The notes under the pieces: model-generated
Databases searched by the model: none
Told to the model about the DNA's origin: nothing
What the model saw: the letters and a program-made list of their open reading frames with translations, nothing else
Made by a program: the position numbers and the translations under genes
In this document: positions 20,177 through 31,599 of the stretch, piece after piece
Position numbering within the stretch: the first letter of the stretch is position 1
Layout of the letters: each line of letters begins with the position of its first letter
DNA from: Antitrichia curtipendula
Lineage: Eukaryota > Streptophyta > Bryopsida > Hypnales > Leucodontaceae
Assembly (NCBI GenBank): GCA_951230915.1
Contig: OX579633.1
Coordinates: forward strand, 3,906,001-3,970,000
Length of the DNA stretch: 64,000 nt
Direction of reading: 5' to 3'

Positions 20177-20614
20177 GAGCATCCCCATTGTGGCTCGGCC
20201 GACATGGCCGGAATGCCATAGGCCGGGCCTAGGAGTCTAATCGCCCTTATTGTGGCTTAGTCAACAATTTTTGAACCACCGAATGTGGGATATTTGGCTG
20301 ATTTTCCCACAACTTCCCGTGCTCGGTGAACTTTCAACCGAGGCCGGAGTTGTTAGCTTTCTGAGGACTTTTCTGTATTTTCTTTTTGAACTACATTTTT
20401 CGAAGACCATAGTATTTATTAGATGAATAGTCAGAGCTTTCTGCAAGAGTAACAAGTTAGAATTGGATTATTTTTTAAGTAAAAATGTAATAGGCTGGGC
20501 ACTTGGGCCAGTCTACATTGGGAACTCAAGGACCGGCAGTGCCTAGGCTATAGGTAGAGCCCTCCAAAGCATTGTATCTTGTAGGGATCTGACCGCCCCA
20601 CGGTGGCGATGCTC
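20177..20614. mobile_element. MITE with GAGCATC terminal inverted repeats (438 bp)
   Basis: The left end is GAGCATCCCCATTGTGGC; the right end read inwards is GAGCATCGCCACCGTGGGGC. It is flanked by TTA on the left and TTC on the right. Ends of the type GAGCATC are common in plant MITEs. Internal GGCCGGGCCTAGG and CTGGGCACTTGGGCC are partly palindromic. The superfamily is uncertain because the target duplication is imperfect. Confidence 0.5.
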
Positions 20615-20795
20615 TTCACAGAGCATCTACACATCAATTCACCAAAGGCACTCAACACAAGCAATGGGTGGGCTGTGGCTTAGAAATTGTCCCATGGCAT
20701 GCACGCCAAGTAAAAAAATATGTCTAGACACTTTAAAAAGTGAAGAAGACACGGGCAAATAGTGTCTCTTGGGAGCGGTTTGCTGAACAATTTAA

Positions 20796-21540
20796 CCCCT
20801 AAAGGACCAAGCTGTATTTTTTGGCAACATAGCGATTTAGGGCAGCTCACCACGGATGGAGAATTTATTATTTTTCTTTGAAATTTTCACAAAACATGTG
20901 CTTGAGGAGTAGCTTCTCAGTCCAATAATTTTCATAACTTTTGACTACACGGTTAGAAAGTTATTGCATAAAATGTAGTTTTCTTTGAACTCTGGGCAGC
21001 CCAGATAGTACCAAAAACTTCTTTAAAAATAAACTTTTTTTAGAATAAAAATTTGAAATTGGTTCTTTAGATTTACATGTACATGGAGAGCTTTGAATCA
21101 TTCCATTCTAATTTGTAAGATGGAAGTTATGAGGTTTTTAAGTTTGTGGATAGGTATGTAAACTTTGAAAACCATACCTATCCGCAAACTTAAAAACCTC
21201 ATAACTTCCATCTTACAAATTAGAATGGAATGATTCAAAGCTCTCCATGTACATGTAAATCTAAAGAACCAATTTCAAATTTTTATTCTAAAAAAAGTTT
21301 ATTTTTAAAGAAGTTTTTGGTACTATCTGGGTTGCCCAGAGTTCAAAGAAAACTACATTTTATGCAATAACTTTCTAACCGTGTAGTCAAAAGTTATGAA
21401 AATTATTGGACTGAGAATCTACTCCTCGAGCACATGTTTTGTGAAAATTTCAAAGAAAAATAATAAATTCTCCATCCGTGGTGAGCTGCCCTAAATCGCT
21501 ATGTTGCCAAAAAACACAGCTTCAGTTGGTCTTTTAGGGG
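20796..21540. mobile_element. TTAA-flanked foldback element, copy C (745 bp)
   Basis: Two arms of about 365 bases are near-perfect inverse copies around a short spacer near 21160-21175 (GTAAACTTTGAAAACC). TTAA at 20792-20795 and 21541-21544 flank it, and the ends are CCCCTAAAGGACC and (inward from the right) CCCCTAAAAGACC. Each arm resembles the right half of copy E (CTATGTTGCCAAAAAA, ATGGAATGxTTCAAAGCT). So it looks like a head-to-head fusion of two 3' halves of the same MITE family. It could form long double-stranded RNA if transcribed. Confidence 0.8.
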
Positions 21541-21852
21541 TTAATAATCTTTTTGGTTTCACCTTTTGAAAAAATTCTCTTCAAAAGTTGAAAAGATTCT
21601 TTTAAAAATAATAAAATAGGAAGAATGGTGCACCTTTTGACCACTTGGCAAGTCTTCTTGTGGGGCCATGACTCTTCAATCATAATAGTTGCATGCCAAA
21701 CCACAAAGATTTCCTATTTGGCGCCCTTCTTTCGTGAGCTAGCTATGGGGATGCTTTGAATTGTGGTTAGAGAACATTTCCATTGATAGTTTGGAGCATT
21801 GAACTCTAGGTGTAGAAAAAAATCACCTATTTACGACCATTTAAGCAATTTG

Positions 21853-23083
21853 CACTATAAGAAACCCGTGTTTTTTGGGGCGCTAGCAAAAAATGTACCT
21901 TATTTGTATAGATGTCTCAGCGTTGGTTGGTCTACAGGCTTTTTTATGCAAATTCTGTTGGATGTTGCGGGGAATGTGTACATGTTATTCGAAAAACACA
22001 TGAACGTCAACTGTGACGGGCATGTTGTGAGTGACGTCAAAGAAAACATAGACTTGTTTTTTTTGACATCCAAGAAAACATGAGGAGTCCACGTCAACAA
22101 GTAGACCAATTTTGCCTATGGGTAAGTTAGTAAAACTTACTACAGTCTATGGTAAAATGTTGACCATATGTGAAAATTTTAGGCAAAGGGTAGCCATATG
22201 GTATGCTTTGCAAAAAAAAAGGAAATGGACGGATGAGCACCGTGGATGAAAAGAGATGATCTTTATACCAATAGGGTGGTAAAAAGTGAAACAATCCATA
22301 TGGGATATACACAACAAGAATTGTGTTCAATGTAAAATGTCTAAAACAACATGATGCAGATGTCAGAAACAACGTCTAGATGTTTGAAACAATGTCAAGA
22401 TGTACAATGGCCAAGTTTCTATATTCTAGTTATTCCATATTTTTTTGTCTCACCATGGACAGAGAATGAATACAAATATGACCTTTGTAATTTAATTTTC
22501 AATAAAGGAATTCCTTCATTTGGCCATCAAAAATTCTCTTGATGGTAGATGGTAAGTTTTCTTTAATTCTTGGTGAATTCAAAATTCTTTTTTGTTTATT
22601 TTATTTTATTTTATAATTTATTTTAACTAATTATTTTTTTGTTGATATTGCATAATGGATAGGGTATGCACCAATTGATGTCTCAAGAAACGTCTAAATT
22701 GACGTCTCAAAAAACAACATTAAATAAAAATATGTTGATTAGGCATGCCATGTCATCATTTCCCTCCACCTCGTCAGGTGCCATGTCATAGGCGGGCCGA
22801 ATGAAAAAATATCCCACGTGGCACTACCCGGATGGAAAACGTTGACATGTTGCCATCGTGGCATCTACGTGCCATGTTTTTTGGAGTTCATGAGAGCATG
22901 TTTTTTTTGATGTTAGAGTATAACAAGCACAAATCAGACACGTTTTTTGAAAACATGGTCATGTTTTTTGCCCGTCAATTATAACGAATTTTAGGTGACA
23001 TCTATGCAAACGCACGTGATGTCCTGAAAAACGTAATCTCCCATTTTTTGTGACATCTCAAAAAACACGGGTTTCTTATAGTG
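21853..23083. mobile_element. complete non-autonomous CACTA-type element (1231 bp)
   Basis: The left end is CACTATAAGAAACCCGTG and the right end is its inverse, CACGGGTTTCTTATAGTG. The 3-base target duplication TTG (21850-21852 and 23084-23086) is exact. Subterminal regions carry repeated AAAAAACAT and TTTTTTGACATC strings in both orientations, as expected for transposase-binding repeats. It has no transposase. The right half is highly similar to 57071-57628. Confidence 0.82.
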
Positions 23084-23086
23084 TTG

Positions 23087-25800
23087 GCCCATGTGCAGCA
23101 AAGAGAAGGTTAGGGAAAAAATTTCCCCATCTACAACAATGTAGATGAAGAAGATTCCATATTTTCCAGATTTTCATTCTCAAAAACAAAATTACTATGA
23201 TTTTGTTTTGTGAAGATTTTGTTTGTTCCATTATCTCTCTCTCTCTCTCTATATATATGCAAATCCATTTCCAACCATACATTAGGATGGTTACAAAAAC
23301 AATGTAAGTAATTATTGTGGCTTTCAATGTACATATTATGATCATTGTGGCTTTCAATGTATATATTGTGATCATTGTAGGCTTTCAATGTACACCTCAC
23401 AAATATTTCTACTGCTCTTACTAGTCATGTTGTATGTAAGCTACATGAGAGCTGATTGGAAATTGAGCAGCCTCAACCATTACAAAAAATTTGGGCCCTG
23501 GAAAAGGCTGCTAACAGTTCATTTTCGGCACCCCTGTGGTGCAATTACAGAAAAAACAAAAAATATTTTTTTTATTTTTTTAATATTTTTTTATAAAAGA
23601 AAAGTTAAATAAATATTTAAAAAATAATAAAAAATATTTAAAAAATATTTTTTTATTTTAAAAATAATAAATAATAAAAAAATATTAAAAAAATAATAAA
23701 ATCTGACAGAACGCTGACGTGGTCAAAATTCGACCACGTCAGCGATTTCATTTCCTGGGAGGATTTCTCTCTACTTGCACCAGGGGTGCAGAACTCACGG
23801 CCTCTTCATGGGCTCATTTTTTTTGTAATGTGTGAGAATGGAATGTTGGTAAAAAAACAGATGATTTCCTTTACATCTAGTTTCCATTATAATAGTCTGA
23901 TTTCATTATCCACTAGAATTAAAGGCCCATCTAGGTTGACCACAAATAGAAAGGAAAAAAACCTCTGAAATCTTGATGTGATGTACATGCAAGAAAACAA
24001 TATGGTCTAGGATCAAGAAGGTCTAATTTTGTTTTCAACTTTTGAAGAGCTAGAGGCTAAAGGTCCAAGTCTGGACCCCTCCAGTCCTCCAATGGAAAGA
24101 GGCACTAACTAAAGGAGTTGCCTCCCCTCTAGCCTCTAGCATGTGTTTTCAAGAATTGCATACCTACATGAGCCTTGACTAGAGGAGTGCATTTTCAACT
24201 AAAATTCAAAACTTGATAGCTAGAGATCAGCTAAAATACAAAAGTTGATAACTAAAGTTCATGCGCTTTTGAAAGAGAAGGCATGTTAATGCTTAACAAA
24301 GCAGATGTTAATTTATAAAGTATGGTGATGCTCATTAATCCATTAAAAAAAAGTGGAGAATTTTTCACATTTCTAGGAACTTGGGTTATAGGCTACTAAT
24401 CCAATAAAAACAACATTACAAATTGGATTTTTCAACCAACTTCCAACCCCCCTCTAATGTTTGACCCTCTAGTCCAACAATGAAAATAAGTCCTTAGGTC
24501 TCACAATTGCGATCATCTCAACCTTAACCTTTAGACATTGATACAAATGCCAAACGTCCAATGGATGATTGGGATTTATTCCAGTAAAAAAGAAGTGCAA
24601 CTATTCATTCTTAGAATTTTGTTGTAAAAAGAGGAGGTCTTCTATAGTAGTTTGACTTTCAATGAGTGTTTTTTCTACTTCTTAACTTTTTAGTGGTGAC
24701 GGTGTTCTAGAAGAGAGGGAAGACAACATGAATATGACATTTGTGCAGATTGGCTGGTATGCAATGCAATTGAACGTGAAGTAAAATCACCCGCATATGA
24801 TCTTCAGCCCCTCTAGATATGCAATTGATGAGAAAATGCATTTCACATAAACAATTTTCCGATTGCCAGATTATAATGTTTGACCATGAAATGTTAGCAA
24901 TTGACTTCCACAGGCAGAATGTGTGAAGTTCGTACCGTGCCAAATTTGAAATCCATACTAGGTTCACAAAATTTATAAAAAAACATGAAGTGATCTTCTA
25001 TGTTTGAGAAATGCCTACGAAGTTATTGATCACAAAAAGAAAAATTCACTTGTGGAATTTAGATCTTGCAATATGGAACATACTATAAGAAGTGTAGAAT
25101 GACACATCTTTGGGTATGTATTCACTACCCTATCCAACTGACTAATAGAAAATGAAGTGGAAACAATTGCCCTACCTTGTTGTCCATCTTTTAAGTTTTG
25201 GACTGCCCTGTTATAAGAAGACAATATAGTTGATGCCTTAATGATGACATTCTTGTGTCAGGTCTTCATGCACTTGAACACGTCAGTACGCAAAATGTAA
25301 TGGGAAGAATGTATCCAAAATTTGACGCGGAATTGAATTTCAAATATGCTTTCACCGTCATAACAAAATTCATGGCCATTCACATTCTGTGGAAATAGAC
25401 ATTGTCTTCTTTGTATTCTAAGACACTAGTGCTACACAAGTGGTTACATAAATTTTAGTCATTACTTTTATTATAATTGAAGAAAGGTAAATACATCGGC
25501 ACTGCTTTGTAAATGTTGAGGACAAGCCTACAAGCTTTCAGAACCATTTCTTCAAAATCAACGTCCACTTGCACATTTACATATATGTGTATCATAATTA
25601 GACATTCAAAAACCTTGTATAACGTATCGTAATCCTATGTTGCTTGTCAGCATATTTAGAAGACAAACATAATTCATATATATGGGTACGCAATAGTGTT
25701 CCTGCATCAATGTGTCGTACAACGGAGACGCCCTTATAAAAAGTCTGGAAACAAAATCATAACTACCAGCTCATTTTGTTTGAGCACTCAATCACTCACA
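23087..25800. other. AT-rich repeat DNA, no gene seen
   Basis: It includes a (CT)n-(AT)n tract at about 23236-23260 and a very A/T-rich low-complexity block at 23540-23700. CTAGAGGCT/CCTCTAGCC inverted strings at 24050-24140 resemble the 19.7-20.0 kb hairpin family. Only short chance frames were found apart from the repeat module at 24555-24670. Confidence 0.45.
24555..24670 (+). repeat. dispersed repeat module R, partial copy 3
   Basis: CCAATGGATGAT, GAAGTGCAACTATTCATTC and TATAGTAGTTTGACTTTC followed by AATGAGTG occur in the same order as in the two copies at 3.2-4.8 kb. Only the central part of the module is retained. Confidence 0.55.
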
Positions 25801-25818
25801 CCATGATATAAACAAATA

Positions 25819-26820
25819 TTACAATAATTGCCACTTCAAAAGGGTGGAGCACTCTAAATAACAACGCTCGGCCTTCCCTGTACAACTGATAGATTTGGTG
25901 CTTGTCAAAGTGCACATAGACGTTTCATCTTTGTAGCACGTAGTGACTACACTGGAAACATTGGCTGGAGTGCAGGTGAACGCCTCCACACTAGGCACAA
26001 GCCAAATTTGTGCGGACAAACCTCTTGCGGAATCAACACTTGCAATGCCTGCCTATTTAAACTAGTCTATGAATTCCATGAACAAATAACCGAAACTGCG
26101 ACAGTACCCCCTTTTGCAAACTCTAGGATCTACTAAGCTCATCAGCAAATTGTAATTGGAACTATAAATGGGACACATGATCCTTACCTAGTTGCTCCAA
26201 TACAACCTTGTTCAAAATGAAACAATTCACTATAGATGTATTGAGCAGATAAAAGAAAATTTTGTGCCACCACTCGTAGCTACGTGTTTGATTGGAGTAG
26301 TTTCCACGGAATTGATTTGCAACATTTAATACTCTTATGAAATCAAAATAAGCTCTATAAATGGGTGATGTTTTCAAGTCTATTAAGTGACCATCAATGA
26401 TCTTTGGCACTGTAGGCCACGTCTCTCCAACACTTGGAATAGGAGGATAGTATGTGGATAAGAAAAGGACGAGCTTTCTGTCCACAAATACTACGCAAGC
26501 GATGTGACTGCTTATGTGCATGCATCATTTGAATGTGCCCATGGCAAAAAATACCCACCTTACACAAATCCATGAGCAACTTCACAAATGTGAAGAAATT
26601 GTCTATGCAAACAATATACACCCATCCATGCAAACCCTCTATTAATTGCATCAATACCTTATGACCAATCTTTGCTTCCCCTTTGCCGCCTCCTACCAAG
26701 AACTCCTTGTACAACGATCATGTATAGATTTGAATTCTACTTTGTCTAGTCTCTACCAATTGGAACCACCAAGCGGCATGTGTGTGTCCACATTTATTTC
26801 ACTTGCGTACCAATTTGTGT
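25819..26820 (-). pseudogene. piggyBac-type transposase remnant (DDE_Tnp_1_7-like)
   Basis: Two overlapping frames read as one protein broken by a frameshift near 26520. The upstream part (26714-26394) has GLHGWVYIVCIDNFFTFVKL with the conserved D-N-F-F-T catalytic-region motif and LLMDLCKVGIFCHG. The downstream part (26521-26162) has DRKLVLFLST and later RGNYSNQTRSYEWWHKIFF and LLNTSIVNCFIL, matching the piggyBac pattern V-A-D-Q-x-R-x-x-Y and K-W-W-H-x-x-F-F. A further fragment reaches about 26820 (NWYASEINVDTHMPLGG). A Cys-containing frame at 26019-25819 might be the C-terminal cysteine-rich region, but this is weak. Stops and the frameshift show it is dead. Confidence 0.65.
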
Positions 26821-28115
26821 TTGCATAGATCCGATTTAGAGTTTGCTCATTCCAAAATCGGCCAAAGAACGTTGCCTTGGTCGGCATTCGCAGCAGTGGA
26901 AATCTACGTCCGCTAGTCGGTCCCGTAAACAATGTAGGTGGATTGCGGAAACTTGACTCTTGGGTGGTTCAAGTGCCTTCCGCAAATCGTTGGATGAAGG
27001 CTAGACGTGCAACAACTGCTGACATTCTTTTGTTGCATAGAATGCATACCACGTGACAGGGCTGCATTATCCATCGTCTGTGTTGTTGGAAGAAGCGGGG
27101 CACTTAAACTTGCGCTCCCCCGTTAATTTCTTGCCAAAGGCACTACACATCATGGGGCCCGTAAAGAATTGACTACGGTGGTTCTAGTAGTGCCCTTCCG
27201 TTGGACAATGGTGCATGGAGTTATCAGTGTCTGCATTTTGAGAGAAGGTCCTACACTTGTACCACATTCACAGACTCGGCGTTTCTGGATGGTGATATAA
27301 CTCCCATATGCATTAGGTGTACACAACAATGACACTCTAACTTCCCAATCAGAAGTGCTAAAGTTGGGACCGTCAACTTTGCCTATATTCAGCATTATAA
27401 GATGAGCTCCCCATCTCAAAGTTCAGGATCGATAATTTATTTGCAATTATCATACAATTATTATTGTTTCATGGGTGCGTACGTTAATTTGCAAGTTATC
27501 ACATTGTTACAGTGCACACGATTACTACAAAGAATTGGCATTACTATGTAATCGGTATTAACTATGTGACTTTTATACGTTAATCATAAGTATGTAAAAG
27601 ACACAATTTATGCATGTAAATTAATTTTCATTGTCGTGTATTTTATTTGCGTTTAAAGACACAAAAAATTCATGATAATGATGCCATTGCTATTTATACT
27701 GAAATAAAACATATTAAAAGATATCAATGTTTCAAAAAATATTGTCAATGTTAAATTATTGATTACCATTCCAAATAACATCTTTTTTCTAAACAAAATT
27801 CTTGCATTTTGTTGGTCATTACTTAATATTCTAGCTTTTCAACATCTGTAGGCCATCAAATTGTAGCTTGAAGTAATTCAATCAGTAGGCCACCAAGATA
27901 CTAATACCTGATGATTTAGTGAAAGAATTGAACCCATCAATAAGCCACCAAAAAACTCGATAACATGGTGAAAGATTCTCTTCATTAACATTTGGTGTGA
28001 ATAGAGGGTGGAGAGGTCCTTTGTATATGAAAATCCGTTGTCCGTTATGGCAATGAATATGGGATAACTTGAAGATGAGAGATTCAAGCTCATTGTCAAT
28101 TCATGTGTAGAAATT

Positions 28116-28480
28116 GTGTTCAAAGTAGCAATTCAGACCTCATTTAGGCATAGTAAAATAATTTATTTTGAAAAACTTTGATCTAAAAAAAAATTCCAAA
28201 TCAAGCTAAATTTCACTTACAAAAATCCGTTTGTGATTTTAAGCCTCCAATAAAAAGTTATGAACAAAAATCAGAGCAAATGTTTGAAAATGTCAAAAAA
28301 AATGTTCCTTACCATCTTTCTCTAATTTTTGTTCATAACTTTTGATTGGAGGCTCAAAATTACAAACAGATTTTTGGAGGTGAAAGTTAGCTTAATTTGA
28401 CAACTTTTTTTAGTTTAAAATTTTTCAAAAACATTTATTTTACTATGCCTAAATGAGGTCTGAATTGCTGCTTTGAACAC
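28116..28480. repeat. palindromic MITE (365 bp)
   Basis: GTGTTCAAAGTAGCAATTCAG at the left is inverse to CTGAATTGCTGCTTTGAACAC at the right. Pairing continues inwards through CCTCATTTAGGCATAGTAAA and AAAATTTTTGTTCATAACTTTT-like tracts to a centre near 28298. It lies inside the 4 kb inverted-repeat element, so it is a nested foldback insertion. Confidence 0.65.
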
Positions 28481-29300
28481 AAATGTTACTTTTCAATTGA
28501 CTTAGTATTGAAATTGTGAAAGATAAAAAAATGCAATGTTAGTGAAATAACTATGCAAAGACATGATGCTGTGTGATTATTGCACTAATTTCATATGTCT
28601 CAAATAAGCACTAATGCTACACGAAGTTAGTCTCTCATCACAAAAGCACTGAAGTTGTACATTTTTAGTCATGCATAGTTATCGTGCAACTTCAGCACAT
28701 CAAACTCAAATAACAATGATATGCCTAAACTGCACAGTATTAATGAATGTCAATATTGTATTGTAGTAATATTTCCAAATGAATGAATGTAACATGAAAA
28801 CGGTGCCCGACAATAATTGCACGATTATTATTAACAATTCGTGACAAAGGAACTTTGTAATGCCGCTATTGATGTCCCTGGTTCATTCAAAAGCGGCATA
28901 GGTGCATAACAGAATTTGGTTGGCATGAACTTGTTTATGACATTGTCAAAAAATTGCGTGTAGCTTTGTGTGTAAGCCTTGTGTACCATAGAGAGGTTGG
29001 GAGTAGGCTTTGGATGCCCTCTGACAAAAGTGCCTTCAAAGTGGATGTCCATGGCGTTCTCATGTACAAGGACCTTCGTGGATGCAGACATTGTACTGTT
29101 CAACAACTCTTTTCTTGTGTCGTGAACTTCTTCAGGTGTAGAGAATGTCCTATCAGGCTAGTTGAAGTTCTCATCATCGTCATCTATAGTACAGTCTTTG
29201 TCGGTCACTAAGCACAGTAGGATGGAGTAGAAGCTATCCAAAGATGTTTGACTTCCGTCTTTTATTATTGGAAAGACGGATGTCCTTCCAATAAAATGAA

Positions 29301-29700
29301 TCAGGAGTCCTCAGCTTTTACATTGGAGACGTCAGACATCTCCCAATTGGCATTGTTTATAACAACTATGCGATCAACTTCCGCGCAAGGCAAGTGCACT
29401 TCTCGTCCGTTGTCAAGAATAATGATGTACATCAGTTCAGGTCTGTCACTACAAACGTACAAATGAATAAGGATCCCAAGAAGCCATTCACACCCTTGTA
29501 GTGTTGAGTTGAAATCAATGTTCACCATCAGAAGAAAAGTGAAAAAACGGACCGGCATTGGCGGTGTCACAGGTGAGAAGGCATGGTCAACAATATTTTT
29601 CTTCACAATCCAAAAGTTGCCTCGCCAAAGCATGATGAAATTGCAATCAGAGCCGCAATTGGGATTTGCATGATAAAAGGCGTTGAAGTTCTCATTCCAA
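29301..29700 (-). pseudogene. transposon-type coding remnant with Cys/His pattern
   Basis: One open frame runs for about 130 codons. It has AFYHANPNCGSDCNFIML near its start, then FWIVKKNIVDHAFSP, GILIHLYVCSDRPELMYI and LPCAEVDRIVVINN. The spacing of His and Cys could bind zinc. I do not recognise the family. It sits inside the ~4 kb inverted-repeat element with other eroded minus-strand frames (28831-29106, 30218-30499), so an element-encoded protein is the likeliest source. Confidence 0.35.
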
Positions 29701-31292
29701 GTGATGGGTTGAGGTGATTACATATAATTATAATATAATTGGATCGAAGAAAAAGGCATCTTCCCTTTCTTTTTATCTTTGTTGTCGTTAGGGCTCTTCA
29801 CGACAATATCCTTTCGCTTTTGATTCGGTCGTTCAGTGTTGACTGAAAACATGTTGCTGCGTTGCTTTGATGTAGAAGCCTTGACTACTACCTGTTAATG
29901 AAGAAGAAGCAAAAGCATTGCCATTGACGCCCACGTCTTCTAGAGGTTGTTGAACCAATTGTTGACAGTGAAGTACTTTGATTGAAGGATAGTCACAACA
30001 AATGCAATCTTACATCGTCTAGAACACGTTGCAGTTGTAAATTTGGCACAAGCAAGCAAGTGCAAAAACGTCTTGTACAAGAAGATACGCAACGTGTGAT
30101 TCATATCATTGTTGAACCCGTTGTGATGGCCTTCAGGTAGTCTATCTTTCTACCCAAGAATGCGGGAACAATGATGGTTGAATAGGAATTGTAAGCCACG
30201 TGGGGTGTCTCTTCTCTTCACACCTTTCTTAACAGCTCTTTGAAGTAACTATCATTTGTCAAGTAGTAAAAGGATTTGCCTAGTTTGGCGATCGTTGGCA
30301 TTGACGCCGGTCGTCCACAACCAAACGGTCTATTGAGTGAAGGGCAACCTTGAAGGCTATTGATCATAAGGTGGCAGAGACATGTCCATGAAAAGAAATG
30401 CTCATTCTCATATACCAATGTATTGTGTATGATATGGTTCAAGAATTCAATACTCTTTGTCAATCTGTTAGCAATATATTGCATAGTCAAAACTAGCATA
30501 TGACATGATATACATTGTCACTAAGAATGTTGTCCTTCATTCCATTTATAAACATGACAGATTTCATAATAATCAGTATTGTAACTGTGCTCCAACACTT
30601 TGTCGGTAAACTACCATATGAATGTAAAGGCAAAAATGTATGAGTCCTATGTTTTCTTTGTTTGTATGCGTAAACATCTTACACTCTCATACACGGCAAT
30701 TATTCAATCTAGTGTTATGCCTAAGGATTGACAACTTCAGTGAGTAATGACTACCTTCAAGTGTTGCATAGCTCTCCGCATCTTTTTGAATTCTATAGTA
30801 AGGTGCATTGCAACACCTATGTTCATATCTTTTTCTGTGACATCAAAGAGTGCTCGTCAAGTAGCTCAATTGTGTCTTCATGAATGCATGCAACGGCATT
30901 TGTGCTGCTATATTACCAACAAGGTAGACCATTCAAGATGAGTACTATCTAAGGTCTCTGGTATTTATCAAAAGATTATTATGGAGCGCCTAGGAAGTTC
31001 TGAAGGCTGTCAATTGCAATACATGGTCCTCTACAGAAGTGGAACATTCAATGTCCAATAAAGTATGCATTTGCATTTTTCATGGCTCTCTATTATATAT
31101 AACTACAATTGACAAATTTTTTACACTTTCTATGTTGTTAGGTTCATAGTACTATTGAAGAAGTTCTGAAACTTGCACGTCTTTCCATTGAAGGTAGAGG
31201 TAGAATGGAAACATATCCTGATTCATGACTATAAGGTCACGTAATCAAGTTGCTACGTGTGTACATGGACGAAGTGTTACACGTAGCAATTT

Positions 31293-31416
31293 ATCGTATC
31301 ATTATGAGGCATTATTGCACAATTTACTGCATTGTTACGATGCATCATTAGTTGCAACTAATGATGCATTGTAACGATGCAGTAAATTGTGCAGTATTGC
31401 CTCATAATGATGCGAT
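31293..31416. repeat. zero-spacer 62-bp inverted repeat
   Basis: Two 62-base arms meet exactly at TTAGTTGCAACTAA with about five mismatches. Arm landmarks are CATTATGAGGCA, GCACAATTTACTGCAT and GATGCATCATTAG. It abuts the right long inverted repeat of the 4 kb element. It could extrude as a cruciform or give a hairpin RNA. Confidence 0.75.
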
Positions 31417-31599
31417 AACTGTTAAATTAACATGCGAATCCATGAAACAATAGTAACCACACGATAATTGTTGACAAATAGTAGGTTGTAAACTTTGTGA
31501 TGAAGTGCCACATTAGTTGGAGGTTTTGGATTTACAATTGGTAAATTTTTGTAAGTTATTGTGGGTTGACGTAAAATGCAAATCAAATTGAAAAACATA

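Larger units (their letters stand above)
27431..31490. mobile_element. ~4 kb element bounded by long inverted repeats
   Basis: The left segment 27431-27502 (CAATTATCATACAATTATTA, ATTGTTTCATGGG, CGTTAATTTGC, GTTATC) is mirrored at 31413-31490 in reverse orientation (GATAACTGTTAAATTAACATG, TCCATGAAACAATAG, ATAATTG). Between them minus-strand frames at 30499-30218, 29700-29301 and 29106-28831 look like eroded coding sequence. The repeats are long and imperfect, as in Mutator-like elements, but no known transposase was recognised and target duplications were not resolved. Confidence 0.45.

Noticed and set aside
24531..27115. TTAA at both sides as borders of an autonomous piggyBac element
   Set aside because: The end sequences (CCTTTAGACATTG and CGGGGGAGCGCAAG) are not inverse to each other or to the MITE ends.
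27150..27419. 89-codon minus-strand frame just outside the 4 kb element
   Set aside because: It reads smoothly and contains CECGTSVGPS, but no family could be named and it is not continuous with the piggyBac remnant.
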